64,000 bases of DNA from assembly GCF_016403105.1 (NCBI RefSeq), contig NZ_CP046155.1:4211501-4275500 (forward strand). The letters run 5' to 3'. Below, in pieces: positions 1-8,432 of this stretch. Below the pieces are notes generated by a model. The model was not told the origin of the DNA, did not search any database, and was given only the letters and a program-made list of their open reading frames with translations. Origin of the DNA: Leptolyngbya sp. BL0902. Lineage in GTDB: Bacteria; Cyanobacteriota; Cyanobacteriia; Phormidesmidales; Phormidesmidaceae. The position numbers were made by a program, and so were the translations under genes. Position 1 is the first letter of the stretch, and every line of letters starts with the position of its first letter.

Positions 1-436
1 CGTAGACATCCCAGCCCGGATTGGCGGGATCGGGCCGACGACGGGCATCAATGGCGACGACGATGCACTGGGAACCAAAGCGGTCGCTGGCTTCTTGGAC
101 AAATTCTGGCCGCTTCACCGCCGCCGAGTTAATGCTGACCTTATCGGCCCCGGCCCGCAGCAGCTTTTTGATGGTATCGAGGTTGCTGATGCCGCCGCCC
201 ACCGTCAGCGGAATGAACACCTGCTCCGCCGTTTGGTAGACCACATCAATGATGATGTCTCGGTCTTCGTGGGTGGCGGTGATATCTAGAAACACCAGCT
301 CATCGGCTCCGGCTTCGTTGTATGCCTGGGCTAGCTCAACGGGATCGCCCGCATCGCGTAGATCGACAAAATTAACTCCCTTCACCACCCGTCCCGCCTT
401 CACATCCAGGCAAGGAAGAATTCGTTTTGCCAGCAT
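1..436 (-). CDS. hisF: Imidazole glycerol phosphate synthase cyclase subunit HisF (C-terminus cut by window edge)
   Basis: HisF is the cyclase half of the HisFH enzyme. It turns PRFAR plus ammonia from HisH into imidazole glycerol phosphate and AICAR in histidine synthesis, in the cytoplasm. The reverse complement from 436 opens with [20 protein letters not shown], the classic HisF N-terminus with the catalytic Asp of CLDVK. The half-barrel motifs FLDITAT, LTVGGGI and [11 protein letters not shown] follow, and then the second-half motif VVAIDARR. The frame stays open to base 1, so only about the first 145 of some 255 residues are present. It is divergent from petP. The ATG at 436 matches the family start exactly. 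Confidence 0.96.
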   Translation of the reverse strand, partial: MLAKRILPCLDVKAGRVVKGVNFVDLRDAGDPVELAQAYNEAGADELVFLDITATHEDRDIIIDVVYQTAEQVFIPLTVGGGISNLDTIKKLLRAGADKVSINSAAVKRPEFVQEASDRFGSQCIVVAIDARRRPDPANPGWDVY

Positions 437-550
437 TGCCCTTTCCGCCACCGACGCATTACCCATTCACGATAGATCATTAGGGGGCAAGCGCTGATAA
501 ACTGTGTCTTGGTTTTATCGTGACGTAAGCAGTTGGAGCCGTTGATTGCC

Positions 551-748
551 ATGGCTTTAGAGATCGGCCAGAAAGTGAAAATTGTCCGCCTGAGAGATCG
601 TGTTTCCTCCGATGTTGCGGGCCGCCTCGGTAAAAGCGGTACCATCAGCAACTTCAAAGTGGTGGATGGCCGTGGGATCGGCGTGGTAGTGGAATTTGAC
701 GACAAGTACGCCACCTGGTTCTTTGAAGACGAGCTATCTCCCGCCTAG
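551..748 (+). CDS. petP: Cytochrome b6f complex subunit PetP (DUF2862)
   Basis: This 65-residue protein is the cyanobacterial PetP, a small SH3-like subunit bound at the cytoplasmic side of the cytochrome b6f complex. In Synechocystis it stabilises the complex and tunes linear electron flow. The sequence starts MALEIGQKVKI, continues through GKSGTISNFKVVDGRGIG and ends with the conserved WFFEDEL. I chose the ATG at 551 because a GGAG at 536-539 lies 11 bases upstream and the family starts there. An in-frame TTG at 533 would add six residues. A strong intrinsic terminator follows at 828-851, so the gene is probably a single transcription unit. Confidence 0.9.
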   Translation: MALEIGQKVKIVRLRDRVSSDVAGRLGKSGTISNFKVVDGRGIGVVVEFDDKYATWFFEDELSPA

Positions 749-827
749 GCTAGGTTTTCACCCATTTTGAGAGCATTTGACTGGATTTCGCCTAGATAAC
801 GTCCACAATCAGGCCAAATCTCTAGAG

Positions 828-851
828 CAAGGGGCTTAAGCCCCTTGTTTT
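828..851 (+). terminator. Intrinsic terminator downstream of petP
   Basis: Bases 828-837 and 838-847 form a perfect 10-bp inverted repeat (CAAGGGGCTT/AAGCCCCTTG) followed directly by TTTT. The position, 80 bases after the petP stop, fits transcription termination of petP. The palindrome has no spacer, so some inner pairs must open to make the loop. Confidence 0.7.
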
Positions 852-1119
852 GTATCGTCCCCTAAGATGGACGTCGCCCAAATCCCCTAGCCTTGCAGGG
901 TGGGCACCGCCCACCATCCGCGCTACCTTGCTAAGTAGGATGGCTAAATTAAAATTAATTTTGGCTCTGGGTTTCGACTGCGCTCAACCCTTTTGCTGCT
1001 TGGCGTGGGGGCCTTGAGCGAAGTTGAAAGGCGTTTTACTACGGCTGGTTTCAGTGGGCATTGCCCACCCCACGGTTGGTCACATCCGCATCTACGTCCT
1101 TTAGCGTCTTTGAGCAGTT
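852..1119. repeat. Intergenic stretch packed with small palindromes, including a REP-like inverted pair (972-1029)
   Basis: I see no gene here. There are two GTGGGC-type palindromes, at 899-915 (GGTGGGC/GCCCACC) and 1054-1068 (GTGGGCA/TGCCCAC). Between them, 972-990 (TTTCGACTGCGCTCAACCC) and 1012-1029 (CCTTGAGCGAAGTTGAAA) are inverted copies of one unit about 40 bases apart. A close relative of this pair lies at 25133-25190, with shared flank TTTTGGCTCTGGG. The arrangement resembles bacterial REP doublets (REPIN-like). I infer a mobile or formerly mobile intergenic repeat, not a regulator of either neighbour. Confidence 0.65.
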
Positions 1120-2220
1120 ATGGCAAAAATTCTGACCTTCCTCGGCAAAGGCGGCTGCGGCAGCACCACCATGGCCATTGCCACCGCAAAGCAACTGGCA
1201 GGATCGGGCCAACGGGTGTTGCTGATGATCCAGGATGTGACGCCGGGGCCAGCCATTTTGCTGGGGCAGACGCTCAGCGCCGAGCCGACTGTGATCAGCT
1301 CCAACCTCACGGCGGTGCAGATGCACAGCGCCACCCAGCTAGAGGCCAGTTGGCAAACCCTGAAAGACCTGGAACGCCAATATCTGCGGACGCCCTTCTT
1401 GAAGGATGTCTACGGTCAGGAATTGGGGGTGCTGCCGGGGATGGATCAGGCGTTGTCGCTGAACGCCCTGCGCGAGTACGACGCCAGCGGCCAGTACGAC
1501 GTGATTATCTACGATGGCACCGGGGGCATGGGCACCCTGCGGATGTTTGGCCTGCCGGAAATCTTGGATTGGTACGTGCGCCGTTTTCGGAATGTGCTGC
1601 AACAGTCTGACCTGTGGCGGTCGCTGTCGCCCTTCATTCAGCCCGTGTCGGCGGCGGTGCTGTCCACCGACTGGTCGGGGGATATTTTGGATCGACCCAC
1701 CGGAGAAATGCGATCCATGCTAGAGCAGGGCCGCGATGCCGTCAGCAATCCCAACCGTACCCTCGCCTTTTTGGTGACAACCCCCGCCGCCGATGCCGTG
1801 GCTACGGCCCGCTACCTGTGGGGCAGTGCCCAGCAGATTGGCCTCACGGTGGGCGGAGTGCTGGTCAACCACGGCGATCTGGGTTCCGAGCACGAGGGAG
1901 CCTTTGCCCCGCTGCCCCACTTTGCCATCCCCAGCCAGCACAACCACGGCTGGGAGGCGGTGATCCAAGCGCTTCCCGATGTTGACCAAATCGCCGCCCA
2001 GGCTAACCCCGCCACGGTGATCGATCTGCCCAGCAAAACTGTCAAACTGTTCCTGCCCAGCTTCGACAAAACCCAGGTGAAGCTCACCCAGTACGGCCCA
2101 GAGGTGACTGTAGAAGCAGGCGACCAACGGCGTAACCTAATGCTGCCCCCAGCCTTGGCAGGTAAATCCGTGGCGGGGGCCAAGTTCCAAGATCAATACC
2201 TTGTCCTCACCTTCGGCTAG
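1120..2220 (+). CDS. ArsA/Get3-family ATPase, Get3d-like (C-terminal alpha-crystallin-like domain)
   Basis: A 366-residue soluble P-loop ATPase of the ArsA/GET3 family. The P-loop is GKGGCGSTT at residues 9-17, and the switch-II-like element is YDGTGGMGTLR at 131-141, matching the family's D..PTG..LR. From about residue 290 the protein becomes beta-rich (VKLFLPSFDK, VTVEAGDQRRNL) and ends in FQDQYLVLTF, like the HSP20-type domain of Get3d from cyanobacteria and plastids. Get3d binds hydrophobic segments, but its client set is not settled. Oddly, the usual second Walker A lysine is Ser15 here. The ATG at 1120 is the only good start. The gene stands alone after a repeat-rich spacer. Confidence 0.82.
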   Translation: MAKILTFLGKGGCGSTTMAIATAKQLAGSGQRVLLMIQDVTPGPAILLGQTLSAEPTVISSNLTAVQMHSATQLEASWQTLKDLERQYLRTPFLKDVYGQELGVLPGMDQALSLNALREYDASGQYDVIIYDGTGGMGTLRMFGLPEILDWYVRRFRNVLQQSDLWRSLSPFIQPVSAAVLSTDWSGDILDRPTGEMRSMLEQGRDAVSNPNRTLAFLVTTPAADAVATARYLWGSAQQIGLTVGGVLVNHGDLGSEHEGAFAPLPHFAIPSQHNHGWEAVIQALPDVDQIAAQANPATVIDLPSKTVKLFLPSFDKTQVKLTQYGPEVTVEAGDQRRNLMLPPALAGKSVAGAKFQDQYLVLTFG

Positions 2221-2322
2221 GGCATCAATACCTAGGATCGCCCCCAGCTATTGAGGATCCCCAACCTTAGCGCCCAGGTTTGGCCCATGGGGATGATCGC
2301 CTGGGCGCTGGGGTCACGCTAC

Positions 2323-3279
2323 CTATCCTTCCTGGGGATGGATGGCGGCGGGCCTAGGTGGTCGAGGGGCGGACAGTTTTGGACTGGCCCATCGCACCAA
2401 GCGTTCCACCAGATTGGGCATCCACCGCTGCGCTAAGACGGCCCATTGGCTTTGCCACCCCACCAGAATTTCCGTCTGCCCCTGGCCTAGCCCGCGCAAC
2501 AGGGCCGCCGCTACTCGGTCGGGTGGGGTGGATTGCACGCCGCGAAACCTCGATAATCCTCGCACCATATCGGTCTCGGTGAGGGAGGGCAACAGCGCCA
2601 CCACCCGCACCCGATGGGGGGCCAATTCACCGCGCAGGGCCTGGGTAAAGCCTAGAATGGCAAACTTGGTGGCGGAATAGGTAGCCATGGTCGGCGCGGC
2701 CACCTTGCCCATGAGGCTAGAAACATTGATAATGCAGCCCTCACGCCGAACCACCATGCGGCGGGCCACCAGGCGGGTGATGGTGTACAGCCCCAGCAGG
2801 TTGGTGTCCAGCTCCGCCTGCACCTGATGCAGAGATGTCTGTAAAAAAGGCGCTTGGTGAGCCACTCCGGCACAGTTCACCAGCAGATGGATGGGGCCGT
2901 GCTGTTGCCAAGCCTGGGCAATGGCTACATTCACCGCCACGGGCTGGGTCAGATCGAGCGGCAAAAGCACCACCTTCGCCCCCCGTTGTTCGACCTCGGT
3001 GGCCACCTGGGCCAACCGTTGGCCATCGCGGGCCACCAGCACCAGGCACCGGGCACCGTGATCCGCCAAGGCCAAGGCAATGGCGCGGCCAATGCCCCGC
3101 GAGGCTCCGGTGATCAGGGCGGTTTTTCCATGGATGGAATAATCTGGGCGGGCCGCTCCCAGTTGGGTTAAGAAAGGCGTCTGCGTCGGGAACAACGCAG
3201 GGATGACAGCCGATGGGGCACGGCGGTTTTGGCGTCCCATCATCCATAGATGGGACATCAGATCAGTCAAAACTTGCAT
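2323..3279 (-). CDS. Short-chain dehydrogenase/reductase (SDR), substrate unknown
   Basis: A classical SDR oxidoreductase of 318 residues. The NAD(P)-binding TGASRGIG is at residues 57-64, NCAG (a variant of NNAG) at 135-138, the catalytic Ser at 187/188 and YSATK at 201-205. An N-terminal stretch of about 48 residues precedes the Rossmann fold. It is probably real, because the ATG at 3279 has a strong GGAGG ribosome site 8-12 bases upstream. The C-terminal tail (about 40 residues, ending in a Pro/Arg-rich stretch) is longer than in typical 250-residue SDRs. The mix of features fits membrane-associated lipid or sterol-type reductases, but the sequence does not fix the substrate. It is convergent with the Get3d-like gene. 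Confidence 0.85.
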   Translation of the reverse strand: MQVLTDLMSHLWMMGRQNRRAPSAVIPALFPTQTPFLTQLGAARPDYSIHGKTALITGASRGIGRAIALALADHGARCLVLVARDGQRLAQVATEVEQRGAKVVLLPLDLTQPVAVNVAIAQAWQQHGPIHLLVNCAGVAHQAPFLQTSLHQVQAELDTNLLGLYTITRLVARRMVVRREGCIINVSSLMGKVAAPTMATYSATKFAILGFTQALRGELAPHRVRVVALLPSLTETDMVRGLSRFRGVQSTPPDRVAAALLRGLGQGQTEILVGWQSQWAVLAQRWMPNLVERLVRWASPKLSAPRPPRPAAIHPQEG

Positions 3280-3944
3280 GGAGTTACCTCCGGCTGAAGG
3301 GTTGAAGGGTTCAGACCGCGTGATGTTGTTGGGGGGCCATCGCTCAACAGACTCGCGTATAGGAGCGATGGCAGAAGGCCGTAGAACCGAGTCCTCAGGT
3401 ACAGCAAGACAGCGGTGGCCTACCCATTTTTCAGAAAGGAAAGATTAGTTCACCGAAAGCATAACGTTTCGTAACTCAATCATGGTGGGCTTTCTCCTTG
3501 CGAAGGACTATCCGAACCAATGAATACCGACCTTAGCACCGGGATCAGTCCTTGGCCATCATCCTGAGTGAAATCCGTAAACTGTATTTTTTCTTAGCTA
3601 AATTCTCATAATTAACAGTCAGCATCAAGCGCTGGCCCCTCACCATGATTTTTGCTACTACCAGAGAGCTTTGTGAGGAGGTCATCCCCCGCTGCTGCTG
3701 GGGAAAGCTGTTAAAGAACCCGGCTTTCGGCCCATTGCCGCCCGGAACGCTGAATCAGTACCGACGGCTTAGACGCGATCTATCCGCCCGAACGTTTCGG
3801 CCCCTGCCTTGCGCCCATTCCTCCGCTGTTAAATGAGAATCCCTGGGCGGCGGGAACCAAATTCTGATAGGCCCTTGGAAGGCCAGTCCGCGATCTCTGC
3901 CCGTTACCAGCTTTGGGGATGAGATTCAAGGCTAGGATCAGGGG
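3280..3944. other. 665-bp intergenic region without a supported gene
   Basis: Between the divergent SDR and KDPG aldolase genes I see no convincing coding region. A 63-codon open frame at 3645-3836 has no family resemblance and no ribosome site. Bases about 3575-3625 are AT-rich and could carry promoter elements. A short hairpin (CCCC/GGGG) lies near 3688-3706. I looked for RNase P RNA, tmRNA, Yfr1 and SRP RNA motifs and did not find them. An unrecognised small RNA in 3640-3940 cannot be excluded. Confidence 0.4.
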
Positions 3945-4667
3945 ATGGATACAGCTACATTTTTAGAGACTTTGCGACAACAGCGGGCCATTGCCGTGCT
4001 GCGTGCGCCCCGTTTTGATCTGGGCCTGCGGATGGCTGAAGCGGCGGCGGCGGGCGGGGTGCGACTGATTGAAATTACCTGGAACAGCGACCAGCCAGAC
4101 AAGTTGGTTACGCATCTGCGCCAAGCCCTGCCCCACTGTTGGATTGGGGTGGGCACGGTGCTGTCCATGGCAGATTTGCAGGCGGCGATGGCCGCAGGGG
4201 CCGAGTTTGGGTTTTCGCCCTACACGGATCCCGACCTCTTGCAATGGGCGGTGGATCGGCAGTGGCCCCTAGTCTCCGGAGCCCTCACCCCCAGCGAAAT
4301 TGGTGCGGCATGGCGGGCCGGAGCCCCGGCGGTGAAGGTGTTTCCGGTGTGGGCTATGGGTGGGCCAAGCTATCTCCGCAGTTTGCAAGCGCCCCTGGGC
4401 CACATTCCCCTCGTGCCCACGGGTGGCCTTACCCTTGACCAAGTAGAGTCTTTGCTACACGCTGGGGCGACGGCAGTGGGGTTGTCCACGGGGCTGTTTC
4501 CTGCCCAAGCCCTAGCCCAGGAAGACTGGGCGACGATTACCGATCTCGCACGGCAACTCATTGGGCTTTGCCAAACCGCCAGATCCGCCCAGCCCCAGGG
4601 CCAGAAAACCCAGGGCCAACACTCTCCACCCCTAGCGAATGCGCTGGAGAGTGCTGATAATGCCTAG
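3945..4667 (+). CDS. eda: 2-keto-3-deoxy-6-phosphogluconate (KDPG) aldolase
   Basis: A TIM-barrel class I aldolase that splits KDPG into pyruvate and glyceraldehyde-3-phosphate. The Schiff-base lysine is K131 in VKVFPV and the catalytic Glu is E43 in IEITWN. GVGTVL (68-73) and PTGG (158-161) are the other family motifs. The core is about 205 residues, and a Gln/Pro-rich tail of about 30 residues overlaps the next gene's 3' end. Where E. coli Eda has an Arg in EVTLRT, this protein has Asn (EITWN). In cyanobacteria the enzyme has been linked to the Entner-Doudoroff pathway, but that role is debated because the dehydratase step is uncertain. The ATG at 3945 follows GGATCAGGGG. Confidence 0.88.
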   Translation: MDTATFLETLRQQRAIAVLRAPRFDLGLRMAEAAAAGGVRLIEITWNSDQPDKLVTHLRQALPHCWIGVGTVLSMADLQAAMAAGAEFGFSPYTDPDLLQWAVDRQWPLVSGALTPSEIGAAWRAGAPAVKVFPVWAMGGPSYLRSLQAPLGHIPLVPTGGLTLDQVESLLHAGATAVGLSTGLFPAQALAQEDWATITDLARQLIGLCQTARSAQPQGQKTQGQHSPPLANALESADNA

Positions 4668-4823
4668 GCTAAAGCAAAGCATAATGAATACCCACAGCAC
4701 CGCCCCCGGCATAAACGCCAGCACAGAAAGCCCCCGCAGCAGCCACACCAGCAGGGTCGCACCGAGGGCCACTAGAAAGGCTTTGGTGAAGGGTTGGAGG
4801 GGGTAGCGACGGCGAGGCGTCAT
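4632..4823 (-). CDS. Small two-helix membrane protein, unknown function
   Basis: A 63-residue protein with a basic N-terminus (MTPRRR) and two hydrophobic segments at about residues 14-35 and 39-57, so it should be an integral membrane protein with both ends on the same side. I do not recognise a family. The ATG at 4823 has GGAG 7-10 bases upstream, which supports translation. Its 3' end overlaps the end of the KDPG aldolase gene by 36 bases in convergent orientation. It lies upstream of no obvious partner on its own strand (lspA starts behind it at 5450). Confidence 0.6.
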   Translation of the reverse strand: MTPRRRYPLQPFTKAFLVALGATLLVWLLRGLSVLAFMPGAVLWVFIMLCFSLGIISTLQRIR

Positions 4824-4967
4824 GGGTTATCTCCGGGTGGGTGTTCTGGGGGTGATGGCTAGGCTAGCAAGATTTAGGCAGTTGCGGGCAGACGGGTGGC
4901 CCAGAAACCAGAGTGGTCATAGGGATCTGATCTGGAATTGGCTGCTGGAATGCACGATGATCTGGAA

Positions 4968-5450
4968 CTAACTATTTTCGGGATGCTTGGTCGGGTGGCG
5001 TAGGGCGGCAATCAACAGGCAGATGATGCCGATATTGATCCAGACATCGGCCATGTTAAAAATCGGGAAACGGATCAGGCGAAAGTCTAAAAAATCTACC
5101 ACCTCGCCCGCCAGCACCCGGTCAATACCGTTGCCCAGGGCTCCGGCCAGGATGAAGCCATAGCCTACCTGTTCCCAGCGGTTGGGAAGGGCCACACCCC
5201 AGCCCAGGGCTATCAACCCAGCGCTGACCGCCATGGAGAGCCACCGAAGCCATTCGCCATTGTTGCTAAACAGGCTGAAGGCGGCTCCGGTGTTGGTGAC
5301 GTAGGTAAAGTAAAACACCCCCGGCCAAAGCGGCATGGAGTCTGGCGGGTTGGTCAGTTCAAAGGTTTGCGTCACCCAGTACTTGGTGAGTTGATCGATC
5401 ACCAAGCCCAGCACCGCCGCGACCCAAAACCAATGATTGCGAAGTTGCAT
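4968..5450 (-). CDS. lspA: Lipoprotein signal peptidase (signal peptidase II)
   Basis: LspA removes the signal peptide of diacylglyceryl-modified prolipoproteins in the inner membrane. This 160-residue protein has four predicted membrane helices. The conserved block GNGIDR (106-111) leads into VVDF, with catalytic D119, and FNMADVWINIG carries the second catalytic aspartate, D135. It starts four bases after the bioY stop on the same strand, so the two are almost certainly co-transcribed and translationally coupled. A VTNTGAAFSLF segment (51-61) matches the family's NxGAAFS motif. Confidence 0.95.
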   Translation of the reverse strand: MQLRNHWFWVAAVLGLVIDQLTKYWVTQTFELTNPPDSMPLWPGVFYFTYVTNTGAAFSLFSNNGEWLRWLSMAVSAGLIALGWGVALPNRWEQVGYGFILAGALGNGIDRVLAGEVVDFLDFRLIRFPIFNMADVWINIGIICLLIAALRHPTKHPENS

Positions 5451-5454
5451 GGGC

Positions 5455-6069
5455 TTAATAAAAGAGCAATTGCCGGAGGGCTAAGGACAACACAGACACC
5501 GCACAAACCACCACCAGATGACCTGGAAAGGGCAGGACGGAATAGGTCATGACTAAATCCCAGTAGGAGGCGGATACCGCATTCAGCCAGCCTAGCAGGG
5601 AAGCGAACGTGAGGTAAACCAGCCCACAGGCGTGGATCATCCCCAGGCCGCAGAGACTACTAACCGCGAGGTTCTCAAGTTTGGGGGGATCTTGAAAGGC
5701 TAGATAGCCGCACAGCCAGCCCGCTGGCAGAAAGCCGAGCAAATAGCCAAAGCTGGGCTCACGCACATAGCTGAGGCCGCCGCCCTGGGTAAACACCGGA
5801 AACTCGAAGACCCGAAATAGGGCCAACCCCAGCACCAGATAGGCGATCTGTGAAAGCGCCGCCGCATTTTTGCCGCCCACGCAGCCCGTTAGCAGCACCG
5901 CCCCCACCTGGAAACTCACGCCCAAGGACATGACGGCTAGCCCCGCTTGGCCCCACACCCAGGGCGGGTTAACGGTAAACGCCTCCATCCAGGTAGCCAC
6001 AATGGTGAGTACCAGGCCAATTAGTGCCCAGAGTAGTTCAAATGGCGCTAGCACCGCAGACGACTTCAC
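5455..6069 (-). CDS. bioY: BioY-family biotin transporter (ECF S component)
   Basis: A hydrophobic protein with about six membrane helices, of the BioY family that imports biotin, alone or with ECF energising subunits. The start APFELLWALIGL, the segment EAFTVNPP and the GGLSYVREPSFGYLLGF region, which carries the family's GY..GF signature, support this. The frame is open far upstream to 6327, but the first 86 codons of that stretch are not protein-like. I place the start at GTG 6069, which has GAGGT about 8 bases upstream and gives 204 residues, the family length. It is followed after four bases by lspA. Confidence 0.8.
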   Translation of the reverse strand: MKSSAVLAPFELLWALIGLVLTIVATWMEAFTVNPPWVWGQAGLAVMSLGVSFQVGAVLLTGCVGGKNAAALSQIAYLVLGLALFRVFEFPVFTQGGGLSYVREPSFGYLLGFLPAGWLCGYLAFQDPPKLENLAVSSLCGLGMIHACGLVYLTFASLLGWLNAVSASYWDLVMTYSVLPFPGHLVVVCAVSVLSLALRQLLFY

Positions 6070-6467
6070 CCCCAATCTACCTCTGCCCAATACCCCTGCA
6101 TCGTAGCTTACCCCTTGCCCTTCGCAGACCACCTGGCCCATCGCCCGCGCGCTGACCCGTGGGATGGGTAGCCGTGGTGCCGACGCAGCATGCCAGCCTG
6201 TCTCTCCGCCTGAACCCCGGCACGGGGCACCGCCTTGGAAAGACCATCGCGCCCGGAAAGGGGGCTTTTTTAGACCTTCAGCGTAGCAGGGTTTGCCGCC
6301 GATGGATGCGGATTCTGGCCACCCCATGGTCCCAGGGGCACAATCCGGTTGGGCGTCCGCATCCTTGGTATGCTGGTAAGGTAAATCGGGCCAACGGGAT
6401 GCTGCGGTGTCTCCGGGTCGTGTTTACGCTGTAGTTGTTACTCTTGCGAGTCCAGGCAAAGACGAAC
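6070..6467. promoter_or_regulatory. 398-bp divergent region between bioY and btpA
   Basis: No gene is supported. The stretch must contain the promoters of the bioY-lspA unit (leftward) and btpA (rightward), but I cannot place clean -35/-10 boxes. Bases about 6250-6272 (GCCC, short loop, GGGC, then TTTTTT) look like a weak plus-strand terminator hairpin with no annotated gene upstream of it. That could mean a short untranslated transcript or leader. An inverted pair GGTGCC (6179-6184) and GGCACC (6226-6231) encloses a potential structured segment. I could not match it to a known riboswitch. Confidence 0.35.
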
Positions 6468-7313
6468 GTGGACTTATTTGAAACCTTTGGAACCGATCAC
6501 CCCGTCATTGGCGTTGTCCACCTGCTGCCCTTGCCCCAGTCGCCCCGCTGGCAAGGTAGCCTTCAGCAGGTCATCGACCGCGCCGAACAGGAGGCCACGG
6601 CCCTAGCCTCAGGGGGAGTTCACGGCCTGATTGTCGAGAATTTTTTTGATGCGCCCTTCACCAAAGGATCCGTCGATCCCGCTGTGGTCAGCGCCATGAG
6701 CTTGGTGGTTCATCGCCTGCAAACCCTGGTGACGGTGCCCATTGGCCTCAATGTGCTTCGCAACGATGCCCGTAGCGCCATGGCCATTGCCACCTGTGTG
6801 GGGGCCAAGTTCATTCGGGTGAACGTGCTGACGGGGGTGATGGCGACGGATCAGGGCTTGATCGAAGGCTGTGCCCATGACCTATTGCGCTATCGCCGTG
6901 AGTTGGGCAGTGAGGTCAAGATCCTCGCCGATGTGCTGGTGAAACACGCCCGCCCCCTAGGCTCCCCCAACCTAACGACGGCGGTGCAGGAAGCCATCCA
7001 CCGGGGCATGGCCGACGGCATTATTCTATCGGGTTGGGCCACGGGTAGCCCCCCCAGCCTAGAGGACTTAGAACTGGCCAAGGCAGCGGCGGGCAACTGC
7101 CCGGTCTTCATCGGCAGCGGGGCTGATTGGGACAACATCGGTACCCTGATGCAGGCGGCGGACGGGGTGATTGTGGCCAGCTCCCTCAAGCGCCACGGCG
7201 ACATCAACCAGCCCATCGACCCCATTCGGGTAGGACAATTTGTCGATGCCATGGCTGAAGGGTTACAAAACCCTGACCTCAGCCCCACCGTTCCTACCCT
7301 AGCGGTCTCCTAA
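6468..7313 (+). CDS. btpA: Photosystem I biogenesis protein BtpA
   Basis: BtpA is an extrinsic thylakoid protein needed in Synechocystis for stable accumulation of the photosystem I reaction-centre proteins. The family (BtpA/SgcQ) has a TIM-barrel fold. The sequence holds IGVVHLLPLP near the N-terminus, GLIVENFFDAPF, GLNVLRNDARSA, KFIRVNVLTG and GIILSGWATG, all family blocks. I prefer the GTG at 6468 (product starts MDLFETF), because homologues begin there. An in-frame TTG at 6435 would add 11 residues and has no ribosome site. Length is about 281 residues, typical for the family. Confidence 0.9.
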   Translation: MDLFETFGTDHPVIGVVHLLPLPQSPRWQGSLQQVIDRAEQEATALASGGVHGLIVENFFDAPFTKGSVDPAVVSAMSLVVHRLQTLVTVPIGLNVLRNDARSAMAIATCVGAKFIRVNVLTGVMATDQGLIEGCAHDLLRYRRELGSEVKILADVLVKHARPLGSPNLTTAVQEAIHRGMADGIILSGWATGSPPSLEDLELAKAAAGNCPVFIGSGADWDNIGTLMQAADGVIVASSLKRHGDINQPIDPIRVGQFVDAMAEGLQNPDLSPTVPTLAVS

Positions 7314-7500
7314 GTCGGGGGGCATCGCCCAGTCGGGGATTCACCCTTTAAGATAGACAACAGGTTCCGGGGCACGGTTGTGGCCTAGATCATGTGGCCT
7401 AGCCCTAGATTAGATCCGTCCCGTGAGCTTCGTCTCGCGACATCCCAGTTCGCGAAACACCGTATCACCAAGCCGAATATTGCAGGTTGAGAGAACTCCG

Positions 7501-8418
7501 ATGAGACGACGTCGTCAAGAAAGTCGCTGGATCCATCGCCGCTCCCGTTGGTTATTGGGCGGCATTGCGGCCCTAGGGGCGGTGGAAACGGCCTACCTCA
7601 CGGTTATGAAATTCATGGGCAGCGACGCCTGTCCGACGGAGGGCTGTGATCGGGTGTTGAATAGCCCCTATGCCACCGTCTTTGGCCTCCCGCTGACGCT
7701 GTTTGGCTTCCTGGGCTATGCCGCCATGTTCGCTCTGGCCACCGCTCCCCTCTGGATCACCCCTGACCGCAACAAAGGTCTGCACCAAACCCTAGAGACC
7801 AAGACCTGGCCGCTGATCTTTGCCCTGTCCACGGCGATGTTGGCCTTCAGCAGCTACCTGATGGTCATCATGGCCTTTGAAATTCGGGCCTTCTGCCCCT
7901 TCTGCGTGGCCTCGGCCCTATTTGCCCTGGCGATGTTTGTGATCACCCTACTAGGGCGGCGCTGGGATGACCTGGGGCAGTTGGCCTTCATCGGCGTCAT
8001 TGTGGCCACGGTGACGCTGACGGGGGTGATGGCGGTCTACGCTCCCATCCGGGCGGGCGGCGGTGCGGCTACAGCCCAAGGTCAGACTGGCCCGCCGATC
8101 ACCACGGCCTCTGGCCCCGCTGAAATCGCCCTAGCGCAACACCTGAAAGACAGCGGAGCCGCCATGTATTCAGCCTGGTGGTGCCCCCACTGCCACAGCC
8201 AAAAGCAAGCCTTTGGGGCTGAGGCGGTTTCGATTTTGCCCAACGTGGAGTGCGATCCCGAAGGCATCAACCCCCAGCCCGCGCTGTGTCGCTCCAAATC
8301 TGGAGTAACGGGCTTTCCCACCTGGGAGATTAACGGCGAGTTTTACCCCGGTGCCCAGCCCCTCAGCCGCTTGGCCGAACTGTCTGGCTACACTGGCCCC
8401 ACCAACTTCCTGCGCTAG
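7501..8418 (+). CDS. VKOR domain fused to thioredoxin-like domain (disulfide-forming membrane protein)
   Basis: A natural fusion of vitamin K epoxide reductase and a thioredoxin-like domain that makes disulfides in the periplasm/lumen using quinone as electron acceptor. The Synechococcus homologue is structurally characterised. Residues 16-180 carry four to five helices, with loop cysteines C44 and C49 and the redox pair C132-P-F-C135. The C-terminal domain has WWCPHC (C228, C231) plus C251 and C263, the second pair that shuttles electrons. Length 305 residues. I chose ATG 7501, which has GAGAGAA about 8 bases upstream. An earlier in-frame GTG at 7423 adds 26 unlikely residues. The gene is probably monocistronic. 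Confidence 0.93.
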   Translation: MRRRRQESRWIHRRSRWLLGGIAALGAVETAYLTVMKFMGSDACPTEGCDRVLNSPYATVFGLPLTLFGFLGYAAMFALATAPLWITPDRNKGLHQTLETKTWPLIFALSTAMLAFSSYLMVIMAFEIRAFCPFCVASALFALAMFVITLLGRRWDDLGQLAFIGVIVATVTLTGVMAVYAPIRAGGGAATAQGQTGPPITTASGPAEIALAQHLKDSGAAMYSAWWCPHCHSQKQAFGAEAVSILPNVECDPEGINPQPALCRSKSGVTGFPTWEINGEFYPGAQPLSRLAELSGYTGPTNFLR

Positions 8419-8432
8419 GGGATGCCCTGAGT

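Noticed and set aside
993-1610. 205-codon plus-strand ORF overlapping the Get3d-like gene
   Set aside because: It lies in another frame of a clear gene, begins inside repeats and has Arg/His/Gly-rich composition typical of shadow frames in GC-rich DNA.
3645-3836. 63-codon ORF in the 3280-3944 gap
   Set aside because: No ribosome site, no family resemblance, biased Arg/Pro/Cys composition; better left as intergenic.
6170-6275. Possible riboswitch between bioY and btpA
   Set aside because: Some GC-rich pairing (GGTGCC/GGCACC) and a terminator-like hairpin exist, but no known riboswitch core (cobalamin, TPP, SAM, glycine) could be recognised.
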